Positions 44,305-53,650 of a stretch of DNA of 64,000 nt are shown here, in pieces. The stretch is taken from the NCBI RefSeq assembly GCF_003610195.1, contig NZ_RAPO01000002.1, positions 62,001 to 126,000 of the forward strand, read 5' to 3'. A program made the translations under genes and the position numbers. Source of the DNA: Halopiger aswanensis (GTDB taxonomy: Archaea; Halobacteriota; Halobacteria; Halobacteriales; Natrialbaceae). Position 1 is the first letter of the stretch; every line of letters begins with the position of its first letter. The notes under the pieces are model-generated. The model made no database searches and was not told the DNA's origin. It was given only the letters and a program-made list of their open reading frames with translations.

Positions 44305-44793
44305 TTACACTTCGACGACCCACACCCGGAACCCCTCGGGTAGGCCGTAGACGCGCTGGAACGTTGCATCGATGAACTGGGCGATCCGGTTCTGGTCCGC
44401 CTTCGCGCTCACGCGGGCGTTGACTCCTTCGGCATTTTCCGGACGCGTTAGCTCGTCGACCTTGAAGGCCGGAAACTCGCTCAGCAGGTCCTTGAGCGCG
44501 TCCAGTTCCTCGTCCGTGCAATCGAGGTTGACCGTTCCGTCGCCGAATTGAAGCCAGGGGACGCCGAGTTCCGGGTCGAGACCGGACTCGCGGTCGTCGG
44601 GGGTAGCCCCTGCGTCGGTACCGAGTTCGGCATCTTCGCTTCCATCGTTAGTCTCAGACTCGTCGGTCGACTCGAGGGCGCTCGGATCGACCTCGAGCGT
44701 GAGAAAGCCGCTTCCGCGCTCGCGGTGGGCAGTGATTGCGTCCACGTACAGCTTTCGGCGTTCGGCCGGATCGGCCGCGTCGAATCGGGTCAT
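44305..44793 (-). CDS. Hypothetical protein, haloarchaeal
   Basis: 162 residues, no signal or membrane segment. It has a structured N-terminus (ERRKLYVDAITAHRERGSGF), an acidic Asp/Glu/Ser middle (about 45-80), and a structured end (QNRIAQFIDATFQRVYGLPE with GFRVWVVEV). I do not recognise it. It is divergent from adk with 59 bases between starts, sharing a promoter region. Codon use is typical for the chromosome. Confidence 0.6.
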   Translation of the reverse strand: MTRFDAADPAERRKLYVDAITAHRERGSGFLTLEVDPSALESTDESETNDGSEDAELGTDAGATPDDRESGLDPELGVPWLQFGDGTVNLDCTDEELDALKDLLSEFPAFKVDELTRPENAEGVNARVSAKADQNRIAQFIDATFQRVYGLPEGFRVWVVEV

Positions 44794-44852
44794 ACCCGTA
44801 CGGATGTGCCCGTTTCTTTAAGCCTTTATGTGGTGGTCGTGAACGGTGGCGT

Positions 44853-45488
44853 ATGGCACAGCCACAGCTCGTGATTATGGGCGCCCCCGGGGCGGGAAAG
44901 GGGACCCAGTGTGCAAAGATCACCGAGGCGTTCGGCATCGATCACATCACCACCGGCGACGCACTTCGGTCGAACAAGGAGATGGACATCTCCGACATGG
45001 ACACGGAGTACGACACGCCCGGCGAGTACATGGACCAGGGCGAGCTCGTCCCCGACGAGGTCGTCAACGCCATCGTCGACGAGGCGCTCTCGCAGGCCGA
45101 CGGCTTCGTGCTGGACGGCTACCCGCGAAACATGGACCAGGCCGAGGAACTCGAGGGCATGACTGACCTCGACCTCGTCCTCTACCTCGACGTCAGCGAG
45201 GAGGAACTCGTCCACCGACTGACCGGCCGGCGACTCGACCCCGAGACCGACGAGATCTACCACGTCGACTACAACCCGCCGGAGGACCCCGAGGTCGAAG
45301 ACCGACTCGTCCAGCGCGAGGACGACACCGAAGAAACGGTCAAGGAACGACTGCGCGTCTACCGAGAGAACACCGAACCCGTCATCGAACACTACGAGGA
45401 CGAGGGACTGCTCGAGCGCGTTAACGGCGAGCAGAGCCCGGATGAAGTCTGGGAGGACGTGAAGGCGACGATCGAAGACGCAGCGTAG
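44853..45488 (+). CDS. adk: Adenylate kinase
   Basis: 211 residues; interconverts ATP + AMP and 2 ADP. P-loop MGAPGAGKGTQCAKI near residue 9, ITTGDALRSN (AMP binding), VLDGYPRN and the LID start GRRLDPETDEIYHVDYNPP. It is of the bacterial-like type common in haloarchaea. A TATA-like box (44815-44822) lies 31-38 bases upstream. In many archaea adk directly follows secY; here about 7.7 kb separates them. Confidence 0.95.
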   Translation: MAQPQLVIMGAPGAGKGTQCAKITEAFGIDHITTGDALRSNKEMDISDMDTEYDTPGEYMDQGELVPDEVVNAIVDEALSQADGFVLDGYPRNMDQAEELEGMTDLDLVLYLDVSEEELVHRLTGRRLDPETDEIYHVDYNPPEDPEVEDRLVQREDDTEETVKERLRVYRENTEPVIEHYEDEGLLERVNGEQSPDEVWEDVKATIEDAA

Positions 45489-45498
45489 AACCGTTTCT

Positions 45499-47025
45499 CT
45501 ACTTCTCGCGGACGTCGACCGTGTGTTCGGCGATGTTGAGATACGTCAGTTGGGGCGGCAGCAGACTCGGGTCCGGATAGATTCCCACGTCCTCGTCCTG
45601 GAGTTGCTCGTCGTACTCGAAGTCGATGCTTCCTTTGCCGCCCTGTATCTCGACCGAGGAGGCGATTATCGATCCGTAGAAGTTCGGATTCGAGTGAATG
45701 CACACCTGCTTATCACACCCGTGTCGTTTCGTCCAGTCCTCGTTCGTTCCACCGGCGTAGATGACGCCCTCGAATCGAGATTTCCCACCGGGACCGAAGT
45801 CGATCTCGGACTCGTCCGACGTGACTAACTGAATCACCGTTGCGTCTTCGTTCGTGTAGCATCCTGACTCCGTGACGCAGATGTTGCCGCCGTTTTCAGC
45901 ATCGTAGTCCCCGGTGAGATACACGCTCAGTTCGTGGTCGTTCTCGTGTTCACTCACCGTGATCGTCTCGTCGTTCGCGTTAATGTCGCCGTCGACGACG
46001 AGCGTCGCGTTGCCGTCCGACAGGTCAAACTCGAGATGCCCTGCCTCTTCGATCCCGTCGGCAACGTAGATCCCGTCCTCGAGGCTATCGTTGTGTTCGT
46101 CGACCGTCCCGAGGCGCGTAATCTCCGTTCCTTCGAAGGTATCCTTCGGTGCGCGCGTCGCGTTGACCAGTCGATTTACTTCCTCGGTGAGCGGCGGATA
46201 CGCGACCTTCTGTGTGAGGTCGTCGTCGACCGCTGCACCGCCCTGTACTTCGAGGTTCGTCGCGTAGATCGCACCGGTTTTGAACGCGTCCGAAACCTCT
46301 TGGTAGCCGAACTCCGCAGTCACCGTTCCCGTCTGATTGTCGTACACCTCGACGTTTCTGACGGTCGTCGCGCCGCCTTGCTCTTCGAAGAAGCGTTCCC
46401 AGCCGCGGTAGTACTTACTCGTCACTTCGATCGTCACCGTGTCGTTTTCGACGAGACTGCTACCGCCGAGCGGATCCGTTTCGTAGTGATCCACGACGAT
46501 GTCTCCGGATCTGAGGCGCGTTTCGTCGCGGACCTCGGTGATCGGGAACGACAGCGTCTCCGAGTCGACGTCGTACTCGATCGGCGGCGCGGAGATAATT
46601 CGCGTTTGGTTCCCGGTCTCTCTGAAGACGCCGCCCGCCTGGTAGGCAATTTTCGTCCCGTCGTCGTCTTGGTACTCGATCGCCCCGATCGAGACGTTCT
46701 TGTTGACGTCACCACCCGAGATGGAGATCTGACCAGTATCCGTCATTACGACCGCCCCATCCTGATCCGTCTGGAGGTTCAACGCTCTCGAGCTGTCGCC
46801 GGCGGACGACGCGGTCGCCATCTGTTGGCTTAGTTCGACGAAGCCGCTCTCGATCCGCTCGTGTTCGGACTGGCGCTGTACGCTCGTGAGACTGTCATCG
46901 GCGACGAGAACCATACTGCTGCCGACGACCGCGACCATTCCGATCAGCAATATCAGTCCAAGGAGCGTGGATTCGGCGCGACCTGATGAAACGGCAACGG
47001 ATCTCTCCTCACGACGCCAACTCAT
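45499..47025 (-). CDS. Large pilin-like surface protein
   Basis: 508 residues. The first 45 residues look like an archaeal type IV pilin N-terminus: a basic stretch (SWRREERSVAVSSGRAES) followed by a single helix TLLGLILLIGMVAVVGSSMV, which may be a class III signal. The rest is extracellular-type: beta-rich, many Asn-Gly-Thr sites, and two Cys pairs (CVTESGCY, CDKQVC). It resembles its neighbour 47227-49887 over about 250 residues (such as VNKNVSIGAIEYQDDDGTKI versus ALRYKDGSENELLYQAG), so the two are paralogues. Probably a pilus or surface adhesin subunit. Confidence 0.65.
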   Translation of the reverse strand: MSWRREERSVAVSSGRAESTLLGLILLIGMVAVVGSSMVLVADDSLTSVQRQSEHERIESGFVELSQQMATASSAGDSSRALNLQTDQDGAVVMTDTGQISISGGDVNKNVSIGAIEYQDDDGTKIAYQAGGVFRETGNQTRIISAPPIEYDVDSETLSFPITEVRDETRLRSGDIVVDHYETDPLGGSSLVENDTVTIEVTSKYYRGWERFFEEQGGATTVRNVEVYDNQTGTVTAEFGYQEVSDAFKTGAIYATNLEVQGGAAVDDDLTQKVAYPPLTEEVNRLVNATRAPKDTFEGTEITRLGTVDEHNDSLEDGIYVADGIEEAGHLEFDLSDGNATLVVDGDINANDETITVSEHENDHELSVYLTGDYDAENGGNICVTESGCYTNEDATVIQLVTSDESEIDFGPGGKSRFEGVIYAGGTNEDWTKRHGCDKQVCIHSNPNFYGSIIASSVEIQGGKGSIDFEYDEQLQDEDVGIYPDPSLLPPQLTYLNIAEHTVDVREK

Positions 47026-47226
47026 GGGCCTCTCGAGGCAAACGAGTGGGATAATGGCCTCGTCCGATCAAACGCTTCAGAATCGTTCAGGTTCGTTCAC
47101 AGCGAGAATACGTTCATTGGTAAGACAACGAAATAACTACTGCTGACGCCAAACTACCCATCATCTTTCCGAATGAACCGTTTGAACAATCGCTGGTATC
47201 GAACTTACTCTTTCGCGGGTTGGTCT

Positions 47227-49887
47227 CTAGTCCTCAATAGTCACGTGATGTTCGTCGACGTTGAGTACGTATTCGTTCGAGCTTCCATCGATTTGTGGTT
47301 CCATTGCTGCTTCGAAGGTAACATCCGCCTCTTCCTCGATGACATCGTTGGCGATCCCTTCGAAGATTTCCTCAAGCTCCTCGGCATTATCAATCATATG
47401 GAATTCGCCCTCGTCGGTCGTTATGTCCCGTAGTAACTCTTTGTCGATGTTGTCCTCGCCGAGACCGATTGTATATACGGTAACGCCCAGATCGGCGGCT
47501 CGATCAGCCTGCCTTTTCGTGTGTTGATCTGCTGCCTCCGAACCCCCTCTTCTGGGATTGTTTTCTCCGTCGCTTAGGACAACCATGACGCGATCCCTGG
47601 TACTTGTCGGACCCCTATACTCGTCAAGTGCGAGTTCCATGCCTGCCGAAATGTCCGTGTATCCGCTACCCGTAACGTCGACGCTTTGCCGAACTGCCTC
47701 GAGATCGTCGCTCAGCGAGTGGAGTTCGTACCCGCGATCGTTAAACTCGTAGACACCAGCACGGTCGTCGTTGGATTCGTTCATGAGGCCGATAAAGTCC
47801 CGCGTTGCATCACCGCGGAGGCCGGTTGGATCGTTTCCATCGACTACCTCGAAGGTTGTAACCTCGCACCGGTCACACGATTCATTTGCAACTCGCACTT
47901 CTGTCGTCCAAGTTCGATCGTGAACAACATACATCGAATTCCCTGGTTCGATTGTCGTTCTGTATCCACATCTTCCGTTGTTGCAGTACTGCACTTCGAT
48001 CGAATGATTTGCTCTCGGATCTAACAGCGCTTCAGTACCTCGTCTCGTTCGTAGTGGTGCGTCCTGCCAGACATTGCCGGTGACTGTCCCACTATCGTAG
48101 ATATCACCCATTGACCCAGACCGGTCGAGTACGAACGTAACGTCAAGCGGGGGTCTAGTTTTCGTGTCCTTGACCGAGATATTCCGATTCTCGGGCGGAA
48201 TCGGTACGTCAGTTCGGAGCGATCGATCGAAGTTGATCGTCGCATCGTCGCCGAGTTTTGTTTCACCCCCAACGATAGCCCCGGTGATGTCGGCGTTGTC
48301 CTCAATCGTCATTTCGCTTCCTGGAGCGTAAACGACACCCTCGTACTCGTCATCAACCGTTACTTCGGCACGCTCAGTCCCGTATACCCAGAAAGCTCCC
48401 GCTCTGTCATCGGGCTGAATATCGATATTACCGACCGTTAATCGATCATCTGTATTAGTATAGACAAACGTCTGATTTCCGCCAGTGATTTCGATATCTG
48501 AAATATCAATATAACCACGTTTATCAATCCCGATGTGGACATCGCCGTTCGAGGTATCGATCTCGTCCACATCGAGTTCGTCTCCGTAGTACAGCCCCGC
48601 ATCAATCGTACTTCCGCGTCCAGGAATCGGATCGACGTCTTCGTGGTCTTCGAGATAGGGCAGCGCCTTGTTCTCGAGTTTCGCGGTGACCGGCTGGACC
48701 GTCTCAACCGATTGTGACATGTTCGCGATCAGAGCGTTTTCCTCGCCCGTCAGCCAGAAAACGGCCGTCGATCCGTTCTCCGTGGTATTGATGTACTCGT
48801 ACTCGCTCGGTGCGGCTCCTCGCTCGAGGTTCGCAGCGTATCCGATCGGTGAAATAGACGGATGGCCACTTGCGGCGGTTATCGAGTCGTTGACGACGGG
48901 TGTTCCCTCGATATCGGCACCGCTATTCAGTTCGAAGTCATCGTCGACGACGAACAGGTCTTTCGAGACGTTGTCCGTCGTGTCGTGATTCTCGTACCCG
49001 GTTACGGTAAACGGCGCTCCGTGCTGTCCCGTGATACTGTCTGCGTACAAGCCCCCGTACACCGTCGGCGTAATCCCGACCTGACTTGCAAACGAGTTCT
49101 CGAGGTCGATTGTGGCCATAACCGTTATCGAATCCCCATCTTCGCAGATGACGTTTGTATCCGGCTGTCTAGGACAGGTACCGACCTCAGTTGCGTCGAA
49201 CTCTGATTTGAGGAAATCAACCCACGCATCACGATGTGGTGGGTCCTCGACCGTTATTTCGACGTGACGAACGAATCCAACCTGATCCATTACACGCTCG
49301 AGATCCGCTGAACTCGAATTTTTGTACTGGACTGTGTGTTCACCGTTCCCCACATTACCGTCCATATCCGTCACCGAGAGGTCAATCCGACCAACTTCCT
49401 TGCCCTCGGCATTTGTTTCCTCATAGTAGCGGATGTCGGGCTCCGAAATCAGCGTCGTTGTCTGGTCAGTGACCCGCCAGACTCCGCCGGCCTGATAGAG
49501 GAGTTCGTTCTCGGAACCGTCTTTATAGCGGAGTGCGCCGATCGAAATCGGGTCAAGATCTTCCTCGTAGAATCCGTTCGAGACTGTAATCTCCAACTCT
49601 CCGCCGTTGATTAACTCGCTTCTGCCCTCTTCAGGAAGATAGGCGGGATGTCTCGTATCGTTATCGAATAGGGATGTCGAGAGGTCCTTGTCGAACTTGA
49701 CCATCAACTGCTCGCTCTGTTCCGCAGAAATTTGCCCCTTGACCGCGTCGTTCGTTCCCATCCCGACCATGAGAATGAGCATACTACCGGCAAGCACGAG
49801 CCCGATCAGCAGTATGAGCCCAATAATCGGACTCACTCCCCGACTACCGCTGTTACTACTAGTTATTCGCGATGTCCGCACCCTCAT
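47227..49887 (-). CDS. Pilin-like surface protein with von Willebrand A domain
   Basis: 886 residues. N-terminal pilin-like helix GVSPIIGLILLIGLVLAGSM (about residues 17-36) after a basic, Ser-rich start. Residues 45-560 are beta-rich, with repeated strands near EGVVYAPGSEMTIEDNADIT. The vWA domain begins at about residue 580: MIDAS DRSGS with Asp588, Thr in GSGYTDISAG and Asp in VVLSDGENN; an insert with three Cys lies inside it. The MIDAS binds a divalent metal and usually ligands. Anchored by the helix, this looks like an adhesive pilus or surface tip subunit. Codon bias is weaker than in nearby core genes, hinting at recent acquisition. Confidence 0.75.
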   Translation of the reverse strand: MRVRTSRITSSNSGSRGVSPIIGLILLIGLVLAGSMLILMVGMGTNDAVKGQISAEQSEQLMVKFDKDLSTSLFDNDTRHPAYLPEEGRSELINGGELEITVSNGFYEEDLDPISIGALRYKDGSENELLYQAGGVWRVTDQTTTLISEPDIRYYEETNAEGKEVGRIDLSVTDMDGNVGNGEHTVQYKNSSSADLERVMDQVGFVRHVEITVEDPPHRDAWVDFLKSEFDATEVGTCPRQPDTNVICEDGDSITVMATIDLENSFASQVGITPTVYGGLYADSITGQHGAPFTVTGYENHDTTDNVSKDLFVVDDDFELNSGADIEGTPVVNDSITAASGHPSISPIGYAANLERGAAPSEYEYINTTENGSTAVFWLTGEENALIANMSQSVETVQPVTAKLENKALPYLEDHEDVDPIPGRGSTIDAGLYYGDELDVDEIDTSNGDVHIGIDKRGYIDISDIEITGGNQTFVYTNTDDRLTVGNIDIQPDDRAGAFWVYGTERAEVTVDDEYEGVVYAPGSEMTIEDNADITGAIVGGETKLGDDATINFDRSLRTDVPIPPENRNISVKDTKTRPPLDVTFVLDRSGSMGDIYDSGTVTGNVWQDAPLRTRRGTEALLDPRANHSIEVQYCNNGRCGYRTTIEPGNSMYVVHDRTWTTEVRVANESCDRCEVTTFEVVDGNDPTGLRGDATRDFIGLMNESNDDRAGVYEFNDRGYELHSLSDDLEAVRQSVDVTGSGYTDISAGMELALDEYRGPTSTRDRVMVVLSDGENNPRRGGSEAADQHTKRQADRAADLGVTVYTIGLGEDNIDKELLRDITTDEGEFHMIDNAEELEEIFEGIANDVIEEEADVTFEAAMEPQIDGSSNEYVLNVDEHHVTIED

Positions 49888-50076
49888 TTACTCACTCTAA
49901 TATTATCGTCATAACATAAAACCACGGTAACTGCTGTTTGAAACGATTAAATTACTCTGTGAGATGGAATTATACGAAGTTATTTAGAGAAAGCAATCTC
50001 TCTCCACATGACGGATTTGCCCGCTGTCTCCGCGAAGAAAAACACTTGTATACCGGACGAACCCTAGCACACCCAG

Positions 50077-51024
50077 ATGACGCGTACCGCCGAAAAAATC
50101 AACGACCTCGTCCGCGAGGACGCCTCGATGGAGGACGCCCTCGAGGCAATTCGAGAACGGGCGGACGAAAACGGGGGCGAGGTCCAGTGGGCCGACGTCA
50201 GCGACGAACTGACGAGCGGACAGTGGGGCCGACTGATCGAGAAGGGAGTGTTAGTTGACGGCAACGAGGGATTCGAAATCGCCAATCGAGACGCCTACGA
50301 CGAGGCCCTCGACGGTGACGGCACCGAGCCGGGTGCCGATGTCGACGTCGACGCGGAACAGTCCAAGTGGTCCCAGTGGGACAAGATGGCCGGCGTCGCA
50401 TCGCTGCTGTTGATGTTCGGGTACTGGTTCAATCCCGTTCGGAACACGGTCGGCAGCACGATCGACCTCGTCCTCGCGCCGCTGGACGCCGCGTTGCCGT
50501 TCTACGCCGTGATCATGTCCGTCGCACTGCTGACGGGCCTCTACTCCACGCTGCTGCAGGCCAACCTGATGAACCCCGAAGTGATGGCCAAGTACCAAAA
50601 GCGGATGAAGGCCATGCAGGAGAAGATGCAGGACGTCCAGGACCGGAAGCAGGAGGCCGAAGAGCGCGGTGCCAGCGACGCCGAGATCGAACGCCTCGAG
50701 AACGAACTCGAGCAGGTCCGCGAGGAGCAGATGGAGGCGATGTCGGACAACTTGGGCATGTTCAAAGAGCAGTTCCGGCCGATGGTCTGGATCATGCTGC
50801 TGACGATCCCGCTGTTCCTCTGGATGTACTGGAAGATCCTCGACGGCCACGTCAGCGAGGCCGAGATGACGATGATCATGCCGATCGCCGGCGAGGTCTC
50901 GTTCAACGAGTCCCTGCTCGGTCCGATGTGGTCGTGGATCGTCTGGTACTTCCTCTGCTCGATGGGCTTTACCCAGCTGCTTCGCAAGTCGCTGAACATC
51001 GACATGACGCCGTCGACGGCCTGA
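50077..51024 (+). CDS. DUF106 membrane protein, Oxa1/EMC3/TMCO1 superfamily
   Basis: 315 residues. The Oxa1-superfamily core of about three to four helices (SVALLTGLYSTLLQANLMNP; then MVWIMLLTIPLFLWMYWKIL; WSWIVWYFLCSMGFTQLLRK) has a cytoplasmic coiled coil between helices (MKAMQEKMQDVQDRKQEAEE). The first 100 residues are an acidic, soluble extension. Archaeal relatives (Ylp1 type) insert membrane proteins and bind ribosomes; this gene usually lies between adk and cmk, as here except for the inserted pilins. Confidence 0.9.
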   Translation: MTRTAEKINDLVREDASMEDALEAIRERADENGGEVQWADVSDELTSGQWGRLIEKGVLVDGNEGFEIANRDAYDEALDGDGTEPGADVDVDAEQSKWSQWDKMAGVASLLLMFGYWFNPVRNTVGSTIDLVLAPLDAALPFYAVIMSVALLTGLYSTLLQANLMNPEVMAKYQKRMKAMQEKMQDVQDRKQEAEERGASDAEIERLENELEQVREEQMEAMSDNLGMFKEQFRPMVWIMLLTIPLFLWMYWKILDGHVSEAEMTMIMPIAGEVSFNESLLGPMWSWIVWYFLCSMGFTQLLRKSLNIDMTPSTA

Positions 51025-51177
51025 TCGGCCGCTCTCCGTCGAAACAGTACTTCGGTCTCATTCAACCTCGTCTAACTCCGTTCGCTCGAGTGCGCGGATC
51101 AAATTCGAACGCCACCGCGTCAGGCCACCGCTCGAGGGATTCAAAACCCATTTTACCCGGCACCTCGGAGGTCGAAT

Positions 51178-51756
51178 ATGTTGCTCACCGTCTCTGGCCC
51201 GCCGGGAAGCGGGAAGAGCACGACCGCGGAGTTGCTCGCCGACGCCTTCGATCTCGACCACGTCAGCGGCGGCGACATCTTCCGCGAACTGGCCGACGAA
51301 CGCGGCTACACGCCGCTCGAGTTCAACAAACTCGCCGAAGAGAACGATCAGATCGACCGCGACCTCGATCGCCGGCTTCGGGAGATCGCACGCGAGGAAG
51401 ACGACCTCGTGCTCGAGTCCCGGCTCGCCGGCTGGTTGGCAGCCGAACAGGCCGATTTCCGGTTCTGGCTGGACGCGCCGGCCCGCGTTCGCGGCGAGCG
51501 GATCGCCGAGCGAGAGGGTAAGAACCCCGAGCGTGCGACCGAAGAGACGAAAGCCCGCGAGGCCAGCGAAGCCCAGCGCTACGAGGAGTACTACGGCATC
51601 GACATCCGGGATCTGACGATCTACGACCTCTCGGTGAACACGGCCCGCTGGGAGCCCGATGCAGTGCTCGACATGCTCGTGACCGCCGTCGAGGAGTACG
51701 ACCCCGCGGGCGACGAAGGGAAGGCCCACATCGACCTCGACTACGAGTTCGAATGA
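51178..51756 (+). CDS. cmk: Cytidylate kinase
   Basis: 192 residues; phosphorylates CMP/dCMP. P-loop [18 protein letters not shown] (residues 5-22), [26 protein letters not shown] and [17 protein letters not shown] fit archaeal type-2 Cmk. Overlaps the next gene by four bases. Confidence 0.95.
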   Translation: MLLTVSGPPGSGKSTTAELLADAFDLDHVSGGDIFRELADERGYTPLEFNKLAEENDQIDRDLDRRLREIAREEDDLVLESRLAGWLAAEQADFRFWLDAPARVRGERIAEREGKNPERATEETKAREASEAQRYEEYYGIDIRDLTIYDLSVNTARWEPDAVLDMLVTAVEEYDPAGDEGKAHIDLDYEFE

Positions 51757-52667
51757 CGGACGCGTTACGTGGCCCGCCCGAGGAGCGGTCGCCTGCCGAA
51801 CTGCTCACGTTCGGCGTCGTCAATCTCGACAAACCGCCGGGGCCGTCCTCGCACCAAGTAAGCGGCTGGCTCCGCGACGCCGTCGCCGACACCCTCGCCG
51901 AGCGAGGCGTCGACGAAACGATCGAGCGCGCCGCCCACGCGGGGACGCTCGATCCGAAGGTTACCGGCTGTCTGCCGATCATGCTCGGCGACGCGACGCG
52001 GCTCGCGCAGGTCTTCCTCGAGGGGTCGAAGGAGTACGTCGCCGTCCTCGAGTGTCACGGCTCGCTGCCGGCCGACGCCGAGTCGGTCGTCGCGGAGTTC
52101 GAAGGCCCGATCTACCAGAAGCCGCCGCGCAAGAGCGCCGTCGCGCGGCGGCTGCGGGTCCGCGAGGTTTACGACCTCGAGGTGCTCGAATGCAACGAAG
52201 CCGAGCGCCAGTTGTTGCTGCGGATCCGCTGCGAGAGCGGCACCTACGTCCGGAAACTCTGTCACGACCTCGGGCTGGCGCTCGGCACCGGGGGGCACAT
52301 GGGACACTTGCGGCGAACGGCGACGACGCCGTTCGACGATCGTGATTTGTACTCCGCCTACGAATTTCTCGACGCGCTGGCGTTCTGGCTCGAGGACGAC
52401 GACCCAGAATTGCTGTCCGAGATCGTCGACCCCGCCGAACGGATTTTGGAAGGTATCCCGAGCGTCGTGATCCCCGATAGCGCCGCTCGAGAGGTGGCCA
52501 ACGGCGCGCCGGTCTACGAACCGGGGGTGCTCGAGGTCGACGGTGACGTCAGTGCAGGCGACCTCGTCGCTTGCTACACGCCGAACAGGGCTGCGGTCTG
52601 TCTCGGCGAGTTCGTCGCTGATGAACGGCGGGACGTGGCGGTCGATCTCGAGCGCGTGCTCGTGTGA
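51753..52667 (+). CDS. tRNA/rRNA pseudouridine synthase Cbf5/TruB family
   Basis: 304 residues. The catalytic Asp lies in [17 protein letters not shown], preceded by [40 protein letters not shown] and a C-terminal PUA-like domain ([20 protein letters not shown]) follow. Archaeal Cbf5 is the catalytic part of H/ACA particles and also can make Psi55 in tRNA. Start overlaps cmk (ATGA). Confidence 0.93.
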   Translation: MTDALRGPPEERSPAELLTFGVVNLDKPPGPSSHQVSGWLRDAVADTLAERGVDETIERAAHAGTLDPKVTGCLPIMLGDATRLAQVFLEGSKEYVAVLECHGSLPADAESVVAEFEGPIYQKPPRKSAVARRLRVREVYDLEVLECNEAERQLLLRIRCESGTYVRKLCHDLGLALGTGGHMGHLRRTATTPFDDRDLYSAYEFLDALAFWLEDDDPELLSEIVDPAERILEGIPSVVIPDSAAREVANGAPVYEPGVLEVDGDVSAGDLVACYTPNRAAVCLGEFVADERRDVAVDLERVLV

Positions 52668-52746
52668 GGGTTCTCGAGGGAACGACTCGATGCTAGTTTA
52701 ACGAGGCGGGTGAAACACGGTCACGAGGCGGCGGCGAAACGACACG

Positions 52747-52752
52747 CTTAAA
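52747..52752 (+). promoter_or_regulatory. TATA-like box of tRNA-Pro
   Basis: CTTAAA, 27-32 bases upstream of the tRNA 5' end. Confidence 0.5.
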
Positions 52753-52778
52753 CAACAGACGCCCTTCGGATAAGATGC

Positions 52779-52849
52779 GGGACCGTGGGGTAGTGGTATC
52801 CTCTGCGGATGGGGTCCGTAGGACCCGAGTTCAATTCTCGGCGGTCCCA
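52779..52849 (+). tRNA. tRNA-Pro (anticodon GGG)
   Basis: 71 bases: acceptor GGGACCG/CGGTCCC, D arm with GTAGTGGTAT, anticodon stem TGCGG/CCGTA around ATGGGGT (anticodon GGG), T arm CCGAG/CTCGG around TTCAATT, and discriminator A. CCA not encoded. Accessory genes begin about 100 bases downstream; a second copy of the tRNA 3' end was not found in the window. Confidence 0.95.
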
Positions 52850-52949
52850 CTTCTAATTCCCTAAGTGTTCAACCGTTAGGCTCTCATACCTCTGAGCCTG
52901 CCGAAAATCCAGTTCTCGCTTTAGGGATAATTACAGATGGCGGACAGAA

Positions 52950-53198
52950 GTGTGGGGGGTGGTCGGCGTGACGACCGTCCTGCGGACGTCGACCAGTCGA
53001 TCGACGTGCCTCCACTGCGGTTCGTTCGTCACCGATCGATTCCGTCGAGTCTACGGTGATGATGCTGACCGGGCTCACCGCTGTTCCGAGTGCGATTCTT
53101 ACCCACGATTAAGCCGTGGGTCGGCCGCCGGGAAAGAGGTCGAGATACCAGATCCAGAGACCTCACCGGGTCGTCATGGGGGTGACTCGGACCGATGA
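52950..53198 (+). CDS. Small zinc-finger protein (DUF7563-like)
   Basis: 82 residues. STCLHCGSFVTDRFRRVYGD followed by HRCSECDSYPRL gives a four-Cys zinc site, then the short motif RGSAAGKE. It resembles another protein of this island (58662-58976), the best-kept features being CxHC...F.RV.G...C..C. The start may be the GTG codons near 52968. First gene after tRNA-Pro; overlaps the next gene by four bases. Confidence 0.65.
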   Translation: MWGVVGVTTVLRTSTSRSTCLHCGSFVTDRFRRVYGDDADRAHRCSECDSYPRLSRGSAAGKEVEIPDPETSPGRHGGDSDR

Positions 53199-53650
53199 CG
53201 GTCGCCGAGAATCGCGAGCGCGGCCACTACGTCGAGACCGCTGCCTGCGACCGCTGGCCCCTCGAGCGTGTCGACGACGATCGTGCCGAGTGGCACGATC
53301 TCGAGTTCGTCCAAGACCTCGTCGGTGACCGCGCCGGCGTGATCGCGACGGCGGGCGAGGTCGCCGAAGCGAAGTCATGTTACGAGACCTACGACGGCCG
53401 CGCGGGTCGCTGGTGGATCCGACGGGAGAACCACGAGCGACTTGTCGGCGTCGACGGCTGGTACATCCTCGTCGTCCTCGAGCGCGAGTCCGACGAGATA
53501 CTGCGGATCGCATTGACGCGTGCCGCGACGGTTGACCGGATCATCGACGGGAACTGGTGGGAGTGCGGGAACGGTGGGCGCAGCGCCGAGCAGTACCGTC
53601 AGATTGCGTGGACTGCAGTCTTCGACGGTGTCGGAGGTGAGTGGTCATGA
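53195..53650 (+). CDS. Probable PD-(D/E)XK nuclease-like protein
   Basis: 151 residues. The pattern Asp in the WHDLEF region, then AEAKSCYETYDGRAGRWWIR with E-x-K, and strand GWYILVVLE is like the core of PD-(D/E)XK enzymes and like small proteins of halophile proviruses. An early Glu (GHYVETAACDRW) could be part of the site. No target is known. Overlaps neighbours by four bases on both sides, so it belongs to one operon with the methylase. Confidence 0.55.
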   Translation: MTVAENRERGHYVETAACDRWPLERVDDDRAEWHDLEFVQDLVGDRAGVIATAGEVAEAKSCYETYDGRAGRWWIRRENHERLVGVDGWYILVVLERESDEILRIALTRAATVDRIIDGNWWECGNGGRSAEQYRQIAWTAVFDGVGGEWS

